Shown here piece by piece: positions 8,992-17,737 of a stretch of 64,000 nt of DNA. The position numbers were made by a program, and so were the translations under genes. The stretch lies in contig NZ_BMLQ01000002.1 of assembly GCF_014645315.1 (NCBI RefSeq), positions 248,001-312,000 of the forward strand, written 5' to 3'. Within the stretch, counting starts at the first letter, position 1, and every line of letters starts with the position of its first letter. This stretch comes from Citricoccus zhacaiensis. GTDB taxonomy: Bacteria > Actinomycetota > Actinomycetes > Actinomycetales > Micrococcaceae. The notes under the pieces were generated by a model that did not search any database, was not told where the DNA came from, and was given only the letters and a program-made list of their open reading frames with translations.

Positions 8992-10800
8992 TCACCAGGC
9001 CGGTGCGCCGCCCGGGCCGCCGGCGGGACCGCCGCCCATGCCGCCCGCCATGCCACCGCCCATCCCGGCCGAGTACTCCCCCGCCGTCACGGTCGCCAGC
9101 TCCGTGGCGCCGTCGGTGGTTACCGAGCCGTCCAGGGTCTCCCCGGCGGCCAGCCCGGCCTCGGCCCCGGAATCCGCGGTGCTGTACACCGTGTACTCGC
9201 CGCCGTCCTCGATCCCGGCGGCCGAGAGGACCAGGTTCTCGGCGGACTTCACCGTGGTGAAGGCCGCCACCACGGCGCCCTCGGCATCCGCCACCACCAG
9301 CGTGGTCCCGGCCTCGACCGCCTCGGGCAGGGTGACCTGCAACCCGCCCTGGGTGGAGGTCTCGCCCAGGCCCTGCGCCATGCCGGCGCTGCCGGCGGCC
9401 GCCAGGGTGCCCCCGGTCACCGTGAGGTCACCGGCCACGTCGATCGAGCCGTTGCCGTTGCCTTCCGGACCGTTGACCACCACGGTGCCACCGGAGATCT
9501 CCGCGCTCCCGTTCGAGTCCAGGCCGTCGCCCTCGGCGGTGATCGTCAGGGCGCCGCCGGTGACGGTGACGCTCTGCCCGCCGGCCGCCTCCATGCCCCC
9601 GCCCGGGACGCCGCCCGCAGCCACATCCCCCGCGGAGTCCTCGGTGGTCGCGTCGGAGTCCTCGGCGGAGGCGTCAGCCGTGGAGTCCGCCGTGGCCAGC
9701 TCCCCGGAGGCGTTGAGGCCGTCGTCCGAGGAGATCACGTCGATCGCGCCGCCGGAGACCACGATCGCGTAGGCCTCCAGGCCTTCGGTCGACTCGGTCA
9801 CGGTGACCTCGCCGTCCCGGACGGTCAGGGTGGACTCGGCCTTGACGCCGTCGTCACCGGCGGAGACCTGGAGGCTGCCGCCGTAGACGGTCAGCCAGCC
9901 GCGGTCGGACTCCTCGGCGTTGGAGGACTTCACCCCGTCCTGCGCCGCCGTGACGTCCACGGTGCCGGAGATCAGGGCCACGTAGTCCTTCCCCACGATC
10001 CCGTCATCGGCCGCCTGGACGGTGACGCTCGCCCCGTCGACCACCAGGCCGTCGTTGCCGTGGATCGCGTCGAGATGGTTGCCCGCCACGACGAGGGACC
10101 CGGATCCGGCGATCGTCAGGTCCGCGCGTGAGTACAGGGCCGCGTCCGCGGCGTCCTCCGAGGTGTCCACGTAGGCCTCTGCATCGGCCAGGGAGTTCTC
10201 GCTGCCCTCGGCCAGCAGGAGGGTCACCTCGTCGGCGGAGTCGACCCGCAGCGCCGAGCCCGTGGAGGAGGTGATGGCCGCACCGTCGAGGATGACTCGC
10301 ACGGCGTCCTCCGTGCCGGAGGCCACCACCACGGTGCCCTGGAAGTCGCCGGAGAGGCGGTAGGTGCCGAAGCCGGAGATCGTCAGGACCGCTTCCCCGT
10401 CGCCCGCGGTGACGGACACGGTGTCCGCATCGGCGCCGGTCGCACTCGCCCCGGTGCCCTCCAGGGCCACCTCGGTGACCTCGTCCTCGGCATAGCTCGT
10501 GTCGTCCGCGTCGTAGTGCGTCGCCTCGGCGATCTCGTCGGTGGCCCCTTGGCTCGTCCACCCCGCGTCGGTCCAGCCGGAGGTGGTGGTGGATGTCCCC
10601 GCCGCGGTCCCGGAGCCGGCCGCATCCCTGGAGGTGCCGGCGTCGGACGCCTCGGAGTCGGCCGCGGTGCCGGTAGCCGCGCAGCCGGTGAGCATCAGGG
10701 CCGCGCTCAGGGCAACTCCGGTGGCCCTCAGCGCCGCGGGATGCCGGCGGGTACGGTGCTGGTCAGAAGGATGCTGGGGGAACGGATTACGGGGGGTCAT
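8992..10800 (-). CDS. DUF4353 carbohydrate-binding-like lipoprotein
   Basis: 602-aa exported lipoprotein. The signal peptide ends in lipobox LMLTGCAATG (Cys about residue 40), followed by a low-complexity Ser/Thr/Ala linker. A long repetitive domain of short beta turns follows, such as SDEVTLLLAEGSENSL, GIVGKDYVALISGTVDV and KSSNAEESDRG, typical of the DUF4353 parallel-beta family annotated as carbohydrate-binding. A Gly/Met/Pro-rich tail (MGGGMAGGMGG) closes the protein. Its ATG overlaps the VTC gene's TGA (ATGA), making it the third gene of the DUF4956-VTC-DUF4353 operon. It probably acts on the outer face of the membrane. No catalytic residues can be identified. Confidence 0.85.
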   Translation of the reverse strand: MTPRNPFPQHPSDQHRTRRHPAALRATGVALSAALMLTGCAATGTAADSEASDAGTSRDAAGSGTAAGTSTTTSGWTDAGWTSQGATDEIAEATHYDADDTSYAEDEVTEVALEGTGASATGADADTVSVTAGDGEAVLTISGFGTYRLSGDFQGTVVVASGTEDAVRVILDGAAITSSTGSALRVDSADEVTLLLAEGSENSLADAEAYVDTSEDAADAALYSRADLTIAGSGSLVVAGNHLDAIHGNDGLVVDGASVTVQAADDGIVGKDYVALISGTVDVTAAQDGVKSSNAEESDRGWLTVYGGSLQVSAGDDGVKAESTLTVRDGEVTVTESTEGLEAYAIVVSGGAIDVISSDDGLNASGELATADSTADASAEDSDATTEDSAGDVAAGGVPGGGMEAAGGQSVTVTGGALTITAEGDGLDSNGSAEISGGTVVVNGPEGNGNGSIDVAGDLTVTGGTLAAAGSAGMAQGLGETSTQGGLQVTLPEAVEAGTTLVVADAEGAVVAAFTTVKSAENLVLSAAGIEDGGEYTVYSTADSGAEAGLAAGETLDGSVTTDGATELATVTAGEYSAGMGGGMAGGMGGGPAGGPGGAPAW

Positions 10801-11671
10801 GGTCGTGCTCCTTGGTGCTCGAGGTCAGCGGGATGTCCGGCTGGGGTGAGGGGGTCGATCGGCGCGGCGAGCACCACCGGGAGGTCCCGGTGCAGCGTGC
10901 GGTGCCAGCGGTGGTGCGGCAGGTCCGGGTGCAGCAGGGCCTGCCCGGCGCAGTACTTGGAGACGGCCACGGGCCGGATCCCCCGGCGCCAGAGCCAGCG
11001 GTCCGCAGCGGTCGGGTGGCCGGCGGACTTGGTCTCCACGACGAGCCGTCGGGACAGCCGGAGCGGCCCCCTCACGTCCGCCGGGTGGTCCGCCGGCTGA
11101 TCCGCAGGGGCCGGCGTCCACAGCAGGTCGCGGTCCAGGGTCAGACGGGTCCCGAGGCCGGGCAGCAGCAGGGTGGTGCGCCGGTAGTAGGTGTGCATGA
11201 CCGGGCGCAGCGGACCGTCGACCGTCCGCCCGAGTCGCTCGGCCACGAAGCCGAGCCCCTCGCCGGCCAGCGTCCCGTCCTCGAGGCTCCAGGGATGCGG
11301 TGCTTGACGGTCTGCCCGGAGGCGGACTTGGTCTTGACCTCGAGGAAGCGGTCGCCGGTGTCCGGGTACCGGCGGGTGCGCACCTTGAAGCGGTGCCGGT
11401 GCCGGCGCGCGGCCATCCGGTACGCCTCCAGCGCGGGGGTGTCGTAGTAGGTCGAGTCGTAGGGGCTCGCGGCGGTGCCGGCCACCTCGAGGGCCATGGC
11501 CTGCCCGACGCCGGCCCGGCCCGTTCCGGCCCACAGCACCAGGTCTGTGGCCACCGGGACGGGGACGATGTATTTGCGGTCGTGCCGCAAGTGCAGCGCC
11601 GCCTGCCGATTCATGGACTCCAGGTCGAGGGTGGGCAGGGTGGCCACGGCGGCGGAGAACGGGTCGCTCAT
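10797..11671 (-). pseudogene. VTC-domain polyphosphate polymerase, one-base frameshift
   Basis: Encodes a CYTH/VTC-type polymerase related to the catalytic subunit of the yeast polyphosphate polymerase. The N-terminal half is read from ATG 11671 and has DRKYIVP, STYYDTPALEAY, HRHRFKVRTRRY and FLEVKTKSASGQTVKHRI, the strands that line the triphosphate tunnel. After residue ~126 that frame degenerates. The proper continuation (SLEDGTLAGEGLGFVAERLG, MHTYYRRTTLLL, RLTLDRDL, LVVETKS, VSKYC) is in the next frame and ends at 10797. Adding one base in the GGG run at 11292-11294 restores a single 291-codon frame. Both junctions to neighbours are intact ATGA overlaps. All core motifs are preserved, so a sequencing error is as likely as a real mutation. 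Confidence 0.82.
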
Positions 11672-12333
11672 CGCGTGGCCGCCGTGACCGGGCTGGGGGT
11701 GATCCCTGCCGGGGCAGGGGCGGGAGGGACCGTGGGCACCGCGGGGCCGGCGTCGGGCCTTCGGTGGGTGGGCCGTTGCCCGGCGCGCGGGACCCGGTAG
11801 GTGACGTCCACGATCGTCAGGTCCCGGATCTGGTCCGTCTCCACCACGGTCATCCGCTGGGGTACGGCTCCCAGCAGGTCCCGAAGGTGGTCCGTGAGCT
11901 CCTGTTCCCCGGTGACGGCGCGGTCCACGACGATCCGCTGGCGCCGGGCACCGCCCATGAAGCTGGGGTGGTCAACGACCGCCAGAACCAGCACGGGAAG
12001 GGCCATCAGTGAGGCGGCCAGCCAGGCCGGCTGCACGCCCAGCCCGGCGATCAGGCCGAGGGCCAGGGACGAGAAGAAGTACGCCACGTCATGCTGCTCC
12101 AGCTCGGTGGAGCGCAGCCGGATGATGGACAGCACCCCGAACAGGCCGAGGCCGACCCCGAGTGAGGCGGTGGTGGAGACCCCGGCCAGGGCGGCGGCCA
12201 CCGCGAGGACACCCACGTTGGCGCCCAGGAAGGACACCACGAGGTCCTTGCGTCCGTGGCGGCTGCGGTAGAGGCCGAGGACCAGCACGCCGATGGCCAG
12301 CAGGTCGGCTGCGACATAGAGGAGGGACGGCAT
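11668..12333 (-). CDS. DUF4956 membrane protein
   Basis: 221-aa protein with four predicted membrane helices in the first ~125 residues (LLYVAADLLAIGVLVLGLY, LVVSFLGANVGVLAVAAALA, LGVGLGLFGVLSIIRLRS, then two in SSLALGLIAGLGVQPAWLAA). A cytoplasmic domain follows with FMGGARRQRIVVDRA. The FGVLSIIRLRS..L.QHDVAYFFSSLALG segment is the DUF4956 signature. Start ATG 12333 has AAGGGAG upstream. The stop overlaps the VTC start (ATGA). DUF4956 proteins commonly neighbour VTC-domain enzymes, so this is the probable membrane anchor or channel for the polymerase, by inference. Confidence 0.88.
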   Translation of the reverse strand: MPSLLYVAADLLAIGVLVLGLYRSRHGRKDLVVSFLGANVGVLAVAAALAGVSTTASLGVGLGLFGVLSIIRLRSTELEQHDVAYFFSSLALGLIAGLGVQPAWLAASLMALPVLVLAVVDHPSFMGGARRQRIVVDRAVTGEQELTDHLRDLLGAVPQRMTVVETDQIRDLTIVDVTYRVPRAGQRPTHRRPDAGPAVPTVPPAPAPAGITPSPVTAATR

Positions 12334-12418
12334 CGCGCTCCCTTTCCGTTCAGGGGATGTTGAGGTGATGTTCACCCTGGATGCCGACTCTGTGCCGCAG
12401 CTGTGCCGGCCGCTGGTC

Positions 12419-12456
12419 CGCCCTGTGCGTTCGCCCTGTGCGTTCGCCCGTGCGTT
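12419..12456. repeat. Three tandem 13/13/12-bp direct repeats in a divergent promoter
   Basis: Unit CGCCCTGTGCGTT occurs twice exactly (12419-12431, 12432-12444) and a third time lacking one T (12445-12456). It lies in the 224-bp gap between the DUF4956 operon and the divergent HtrA-like gene. Direct repeats of this kind can bind OmpR-type regulators or be slippage products. Nothing else is apparent in this gap. Confidence 0.6.
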
Positions 12457-12557
12457 CGGCCTGCACAGTGCCGTCACAGGAAGGGCACACGTGACGCAGA
12501 GGCAGCGGTGGTGGTGTGTTGACGCATCGAGAACCGCCCGATCCCCAGGAGCACGCC

Positions 12558-14075
12558 ATGACCGGTACCGACCCGAACACCCGCGAACCGTCCGCCCGGC
12601 CCACAGGCCCTGCCGGCACAGCCCACCCGGACACGGCCCCGCTGACCGTGCCCTCGGCCGATGCCGCCGCGGACACCACCCACCGGGGCGCCCGGGAGAA
12701 ACCCCGCCGCATCCGCTGGTCCGTGGCGGGGTTGGCTGTCGCCGGACTGATGGTGGCCGGCGGCATCGGGGGCGTGGTGGCCGACTCCGTCAGCACCGGC
12801 ACTCCCCCGTCCGCCGCCTCCTCGCCGGCCAACAGCATCGGTTCCTCGGAGGAAGAGTCCGCAGCGGACGGGTTCTCGGCACAGACCGTCGCGGATCCCG
12901 CCACGCTGGCCGAGACCCTGGACCACGTCCACGAAGGCATCACGGTGCCCGATTCGGGCAGCTCCTCAGGCGATTCGGGCGGTGGCCGGGGCAGCGGTCT
13001 GGACAGCGGCATCGGCGGGGAGCGCTCCGAGAGCCCGGACGGGTACTCCTTCGGCGGCCCCGATGCCTCCTTCGGTGGCGCCCAGGGTGCCGCGGGCACC
13101 CAGGTTGACGCCGGCGTCGAGGTCCAGGACGCCCCGGGCGTGCTCCTGGTCGAGACCGAGACCTCCTTCGGTGAGGGTGCGGGAACCGGGATGGTGCTGA
13201 GCGCAGACGGACTCGCCCTGACGAACTACCACGTGGTGGACGGCTCCTCCGAGGTGGAGGTGACCGTGGCGGACACGGGTGAGACCTACACGGCCAGCGT
13301 GGTGGGCCGGGACGCCACCCATGACGTGGCGGTGCTGCAGCTGCAGGATGCCTCGGGGCTGGACACCATCAGCGTCGACTCCTCCGGGGTGGATTCCGGG
13401 GAGGGCGTGGCCGCCGTGGGCAACGGCTCCGGCCAGGGCTACCTGACCGCCGTCTCCGGCACGGTGACCGGGGTCGACCAGTCGATCTCCGCGGAGAGCC
13501 TCGGGGACACCGAGGACCTCACGGGGCTGATCGAGACGGACGCGGACGTGGTCCCCGGATACTCCGGCGGGCCGTTGGTGGACGAGGACGGCCAGGTCGT
13601 CGGCATGAGCACGGCGGCCTCCACCGGTCAGACCTCCGAGCAGGTCAACGGCTTCGCCATCGGGATCACCGAGGCCCTGGGCATCGCGGACCAGATCGTG
13701 GCCGGCACGGAGTCGGACAGCGTGCAGGTCGGCGCCTCCGGGGCGCTAGGGATCACCGTGACAGACGCCGCTGCCGCGGCACAGCAGGAGTACGCGGATC
13801 CGCGCTCGCGGGGATCACGGGACGGCGGTACCGACTCAGCAGCCTCCGGCGCGCTCGTGGTGGAGGTCGCCCCGGGATCCGCGGCCGAGTCGGCGGGTCT
13901 GGTGGCCGGTGACACCGTGACGGCACTGGACGGCACCGAGGTGGCCGATTCCTCCGAGCTCTCCGATCAGGTCAGCTCGCTGGACCCGGGCGACTCCGTG
14001 AGCCTGGTCTGGACAGACGCCGACGGCGCCGAGCACACCGCCACCGTGGACCTGGGCGAGAGCACCGTCAACTGA
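12558..14075 (+). CDS. HtrA-like membrane-anchored trypsin-type protease with PDZ domain
   Basis: 505-aa envelope protease (S1C family). It has a disordered cytoplasmic N-terminus, one membrane helix near residues 54-76 (WSVAGLAVAGLMVAGGIGGVV) and a long Ser/Gly-rich linker. The trypsin domain has a complete triad: His225 (LTNYHVVDG), Asp256 (ATHDVAVLQ) and Ser336 (VPGYSGGPLVD; usual families have GNSGGP). A C-terminal PDZ domain begins near residue 395 (GALVVEVAPGSAAESAGLVAGD). ATG 12558 has AGGAG 6 nt upstream; a start at 12516 would add 14 residues. Such proteins degrade or chaperone misfolded exported proteins. A stable hairpin follows the stop. Confidence 0.9.
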   Translation: MTGTDPNTREPSARPTGPAGTAHPDTAPLTVPSADAAADTTHRGAREKPRRIRWSVAGLAVAGLMVAGGIGGVVADSVSTGTPPSAASSPANSIGSSEEESAADGFSAQTVADPATLAETLDHVHEGITVPDSGSSSGDSGGGRGSGLDSGIGGERSESPDGYSFGGPDASFGGAQGAAGTQVDAGVEVQDAPGVLLVETETSFGEGAGTGMVLSADGLALTNYHVVDGSSEVEVTVADTGETYTASVVGRDATHDVAVLQLQDASGLDTISVDSSGVDSGEGVAAVGNGSGQGYLTAVSGTVTGVDQSISAESLGDTEDLTGLIETDADVVPGYSGGPLVDEDGQVVGMSTAASTGQTSEQVNGFAIGITEALGIADQIVAGTESDSVQVGASGALGITVTDAAAAAQQEYADPRSRGSRDGGTDSAASGALVVEVAPGSAAESAGLVAGDTVTALDGTEVADSSELSDQVSSLDPGDSVSLVWTDADGAEHTATVDLGESTVN

Positions 14076-14090
14076 GCCCAACACTCCCAC

Positions 14091-14151
14091 GTTGAGTCTG
14101 GAGGGATTCACCGGAAACCCGACCCCGGGCGTGAATCTCTCCAGACACAAC
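14091..14151 (+). terminator. Hairpin between convergent genes
   Basis: Arms 14091-14111 and 14131-14151 pair over 21 positions with two mismatches and a 19-nt loop. The structure separates the ends of the HtrA-like gene (14075) and the ABC permease gene (14161), so it can serve both strands. There is no T-tract. Confidence 0.65.
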
Positions 14152-14160
14152 GCCAACAGA

Positions 14161-15591
14161 TCAGCGCTCTGCGAGTACTCCGCGCAGGGTGGGCCGGGAG
14201 GCCGTGACGCCCAGCCGGACGAGCAGCACGCCGAGCACCAGGGCCGCAGCCACGAGCGCGATGGACGCGGGGCTGAAGAGCACTGCGGCACCGATCACGG
14301 GCAGGGTCGTCACCACGGCGGCCACGAGGGTGAAGACCAGCACGATCCACAGCGGCCCCATCACGGAGCGGCGGCGGATGGCCTCCATGGTCGGCTCGGT
14401 CATCCCGAGCCGGCCCAGCCCGCGGTACATCTGGGCGCGGTCCAGCACCTGGGCCGCCTGGGTGATACCCACGGAGCACGCCGTCAGCACGAAGGCGATG
14501 AGCATGGTCAGCAGCACCCCGGTCTGCAGGTCGCCGATGAGCACCAGGTCCTCCGGCCGCGCCCCCTCGGCCGAGACCGCGTTCGCCAGGCCCATGCCGG
14601 CCCCGCCGACCACGCCGATGTAGGTGGTCACCGCGAGGCCGCCGATCTGCCGCCAGGCCTGCTGCGGGGACTCGAGCACGTTGCGGGCCGCCACGAGCTT
14701 CTCGGCCGTCTCCGCGCGGCGCCAGGTGCGGCGGGTCACCAGCCCCACCAGCCAGGGGCCGATGAAGTGCAGGGCCAGCATCGGCAGGCCGAAGCCGACG
14801 AGCAGCATGATCAGCACGACCATCATGTCCCCGGCCCCGAAGGCGTTGAGCAGCACCTGGGCCAGCACCAGCCCCACCACGGCCAGCACCACGCGGACCC
14901 AGTGGACGGTGGCGGCCTGCTGCCGGGTCCGCACGCCCAGCGGGGTGATCTCGATGCGCCGCAGCCCGGCCATCGAGCTGGCGGCGGCCATCAGCAGCAA
15001 GGCCCCGACCACGGCGAACAGCCACCCGGTCCCCAGCCACATGCCCTCCAGGCCGATCGGCCGCCCCGCGAACGGGATCAGCCCGACCAGGGGCATGAAG
15101 ACGAGGTAGCCGACCACGCCGAGCAGCAGCCCAGCGGCGGCCAGCACCACGGACTCGACCACGGCCAGGGTCCGCACGGTGAGGGTCCCGGCGCCCAGCA
15201 GGCGCAGGGAGGACAGCCGTTCGTCCCGGCGCCGGGCCAGCAGCCTCGCGGCGGACCCCGCCAGGCCGACCAGGGGGAACACGAGGAGCATCAGCGCGAA
15301 GACGGAGAGGATCAGGTAGAAGCCGGCCAAGTCCCCCTCGATCGTCCAGAACGAGGCGGCGCCTCCGGCCACAAGCAGCGCCAGTGTGCCGACGATCGCG
15401 AACGCGGTCACGGGCAGTCCCCAGACCTGGCGGTCGGAGAACAGCTTGCCCAGGAACAGCCTCAGCACCGCGGCGGTGCCGCCTCTTCCGGTGCCCGACG
15501 GCGGCCCGTCCGGGACCGCGCCCAGGTGACCGTCCGGCGTCGGGCCGGGATGGCCGGACTGGGTCCCGGGTTGCATGGTCTCGTGGTTCAT
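14161..15591 (-). CDS. ABC transporter permease, FtsX family
   Basis: 476-aa multi-span membrane protein with FtsX-type domains, the permease partner of the ATPase encoded just upstream. Around ten hydrophobic segments are visible. ARRRDERLSSLRLLGAGTLTVRTL and GLGRLGMTEPTMEAIRRRSVMGPL are the two cytoplasmic coupling regions seen in this family. ATG 15591 is preceded by GGAGGT and overlaps the ATPase TGA (ATGA). Such pairs export peptides or lipids or act as antimicrobial-peptide resistance modules; the substrate is unknown. No sensor system adjoins it directly. Confidence 0.87.
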   Translation of the reverse strand: MNHETMQPGTQSGHPGPTPDGHLGAVPDGPPSGTGRGGTAAVLRLFLGKLFSDRQVWGLPVTAFAIVGTLALLVAGGAASFWTIEGDLAGFYLILSVFALMLLVFPLVGLAGSAARLLARRRDERLSSLRLLGAGTLTVRTLAVVESVVLAAAGLLLGVVGYLVFMPLVGLIPFAGRPIGLEGMWLGTGWLFAVVGALLLMAAASSMAGLRRIEITPLGVRTRQQAATVHWVRVVLAVVGLVLAQVLLNAFGAGDMMVVLIMLLVGFGLPMLALHFIGPWLVGLVTRRTWRRAETAEKLVAARNVLESPQQAWRQIGGLAVTTYIGVVGGAGMGLANAVSAEGARPEDLVLIGDLQTGVLLTMLIAFVLTACSVGITQAAQVLDRAQMYRGLGRLGMTEPTMEAIRRRSVMGPLWIVLVFTLVAAVVTTLPVIGAAVLFSPASIALVAAALVLGVLLVRLGVTASRPTLRGVLAER

Positions 15592-16319
15592 CGCACACCT
15601 CCGGTGGTGGCGGCCGCCGAGTCGGCGACGATCCGGCCGTCGGCCACCCGCACCAGGCGGGAGCAGCGGTCGGCGGTGGCCTGGTCGTGCGTGACCATCA
15701 CCAGGGTGCGGCCGCGGCCGACGGTGGAGTCGAGCAGGGCCCCGAGCACCGAGGCGGAGGTGGCGGAGTCCAGGGCGCCGGTGGGCTCGTCGGCGAAGAC
15801 CACGTGCGGGTCCGCCACCTGGGCGCGGGCGATGGCCACCCGCTGGGCCTGTCCGCCGGAGAGCTCGCCGAGGCGGCGGGTCTGCATCCCTTCCAATCCG
15901 AGGGCGGCGAGCCACTGGGCGGCGTGCGATTCTGCGGCCGGCCGCGGCACGCCGGAGAGCATCAGCGGCAGGGCCACGTTCTCCACGGCTGTCAGCTCCG
16001 GCAGCAGCAGTCCGTCCTGGAACACGAAGCCGAGTCGTTCGCGACGCAGTTTCGCGCGGGCCTCCTCATTCAGGGAGCTGACTTCCGTGCCACCGTTCGT
16101 GGACCCGGTGCCGGCGCCGGTGAAGTGGACCGAGCCGGCGTCGGGCGTCAGGATCCCGGAGAGGATGTGCATCAGGGTGGTCTTGCCGGAGCCGGAGGGG
16201 CCCATGATGGCCACGGACTCTCCGGCCTCGACGGTCAGGTCCACCCCGTCCAGGGCATGGGTGGTGCCGTAGGACTTCCTCAGGCCACGGGCGGTGAGTA
16301 GGGGTGCGGGTCGGTTCAT
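15588..16319 (-). CDS. ABC transporter ATP-binding protein (LolD/MacB type)
   Basis: 243-aa nucleotide-binding subunit. It has Walker A GPSGSGKTT, Q loop (VFQDGLLLPELT), signature LSGGQAQRVAIARAQ, Walker B VVFADEPTGALD and switch His in VMVTHDQ. The 'EPTGALD' sequence is typical of the LolD/MacB/BceA branch that drives FtsX-type permeases, in agreement with the overlapping downstream permease gene. Two adjacent ATGs (16322, 16319) follow GGAGG; the second has the better spacing and is used. A 61-bp repeat lies about 100 bp upstream, at the end of the MFS gene. Confidence 0.92.
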   Translation of the reverse strand: MNRPAPLLTARGLRKSYGTTHALDGVDLTVEAGESVAIMGPSGSGKTTLMHILSGILTPDAGSVHFTGAGTGSTNGGTEVSSLNEEARAKLRRERLGFVFQDGLLLPELTAVENVALPLMLSGVPRPAAESHAAQWLAALGLEGMQTRRLGELSGGQAQRVAIARAQVADPHVVFADEPTGALDSATSASVLGALLDSTVGRGRTLVMVTHDQATADRCSRLVRVADGRIVADSAAATTGGVR

Positions 16320-16417
16320 CATGCCTCCACTCTCCCGGCGGGGCCCCCGCCCCGTCATCGGCCCGGGCTCTGATCCTGCGCGGCGCGGGGTCCACCTGCA
16401 GGATGACCCCGGCACCC

Positions 16418-16478
16418 ATCACGGCCGCAGTCGACGTCGAGACTCGCCGAGGCGGTCAGCAGTTACCGCTCTCATGAT
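16418..16478 (+). repeat. 61-bp dispersed palindromic element, copy B
   Basis: Begins ATCACGGCCGCAG and ends CTCTCATGAT; 61 bp, exactly the length of copies A and C, with 48 of 61 bases matching copy C. The last 7 bases (16472-16478) lie inside the MFS gene and provide its TGA stop codon (16472-16474), so the element abuts or has replaced the original 3' end of that gene. Confidence 0.8.
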
Positions 16479-17737
16479 CGGGGGGAGGCGGTGGCATTGC
16501 GGGAGAACAGCATGGCCACGCAACCGGCGGCCAGGATCCCGAGCAGGGTCACCGCGGCCGGCACCATGGACCACAGGTCCCCGACGATCCCGAGCAGCAG
16601 CGTGAATGCCGCCAGGCAGAGGTAGGCGATCGTGAAGTAGCGGCTCATGGAGGCGGCCGCCTTCAGGGGGTGGCGGCGCTGCGACTCGCCGATCTCCTGC
16701 GTGGCGCTGAGGAACGTGAACCCATGCCCGACGCCGGCCCCCATCACCGCGATCAGCGCCCACCACATCTGCCCCGTCAGCAGCATGGCGGCAAAGCCGC
16801 AGATCCCGACGAGCAGAGCCGACAGGCCCAGCCGGCGGCCCCGCTGGACGGCCACGTTGCGAGCGGATACCTGGACGATGCCGGCCACCGCCAGCATCGC
16901 GGCCACGATCCCGCCCAGCACCGCCAGGCTCTCCACGCCGAGGGCCGAGCCGATGAGGCCGGGTCCCACTGACTGATAGAGGCCCACCATGGCCCAGCTG
17001 GCGCCGGCGGTGAGGCTGATCATCAGGTGGGGGCGGGGCACGAGAGCCGGAACCGGCTCCAGCGCCGGAGGCGGCACCGCGGACGCGTCCGGGATCCCGG
17101 TACGGGCCTCCGTCTCCCCCAGGATCAGGGGGCCGGTGGACGGACCGGTGGGGGCCGGCGTCGCCGGTAGGGCCGGGGACCGCCCGTGCACAAGCAAGAG
17201 GACCACCGCGGCCGCCACGGTGGCGGCCGCGGCCAGCATGGGCAGGGCGGTGCCGCCGGAGAGGTCCGCCAGCACGCCTGCCATCACGGGGCCGAGGCAG
17301 GCCCCGACCAGCGCGGTCAGGGTGACCAGCAGTGCGGTGAAGGAGCGGGCCCGCGGCGGGTCCGCGCCGTAGAGGGCGGCGCTGGACGCGGTCATCACCA
17401 CGCCGAGCGCCAGACCCTGGACGAACCTGGCCCCCAGCAGTGTGCCGACCCCGCCCGCCAGCGCCAGTGCCGAGGCGGCCACCACGGAGGCGGCCGCCGC
17501 CAGGACCATCAGCGTCCGGGGACCGCGCCGCCGCAGCCACCGTCCGGTGAGCAGCAGTCCGGGGATCAGCCCACCCACGTACATTGCGTAGACGAGGGTC
17601 TGGACGGTGGCGGAGAAGCCGAGATCAGCACGCCATCCGGCGTAGAGCACCGTGGGGGCGTTGACGGCGCCGAAGACGAGTACGGCGGTGGCGAAGGCGG
17701 TGATCCGCGGAACCGGCCGGGCCGTCACCGCGGTCAC
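16472..17737 (-). CDS. MFS transporter (drug-export-like)
   Basis: 421-aa major facilitator protein with 12 predicted helices in two halves separated by a Pro/Ala-rich loop near residues 185-235. The loop 2-3 region (GLLLTGRWLRRRGPRTLMVLAAA) has the MFS-like basic pattern. The start is GTG 17737, which overlaps the stop of the EEP gene (GTGA), so both are read together. A MarR/OhrR regulator is divergent from this unit and may repress it. The final residues and stop codon fall within repeat copy B. The substrate is unknown. Confidence 0.87.
   Translation of the reverse strand: MTAVTARPVPRITAFATAVLVFGAVNAPTVLYAGWRADLGFSATVQTLVYAMYVGGLIPGLLLTGRWLRRRGPRTLMVLAAAASVVAASALALAGGVGTLLGARFVQGLALGVVMTASSAALYGADPPRARSFTALLVTLTALVGACLGPVMAGVLADLSGGTALPMLAAAATVAAAVVLLLVHGRSPALPATPAPTGPSTGPLILGETEARTGIPDASAVPPPALEPVPALVPRPHLMISLTAGASWAMVGLYQSVGPGLIGSALGVESLAVLGGIVAAMLAVAGIVQVSARNVAVQRGRRLGLSALLVGICGFAAMLLTGQMWWALIAVMGAGVGHGFTFLSATQEIGESQRRHPLKAAASMSRYFTIAYLCLAAFTLLLGIVGDLWSMVPAAVTLLGILAAGCVAMLFSRNATASPRS

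Noticed and set aside
14092-16272. Long open frame on the plus strand, opposite the ABC exporter genes
   Set aside because: Composition is Gly/His/Gln/Arg-rich without any domain; it is the antisense shadow of two clear ABC genes, a usual effect of about 70 % G+C.
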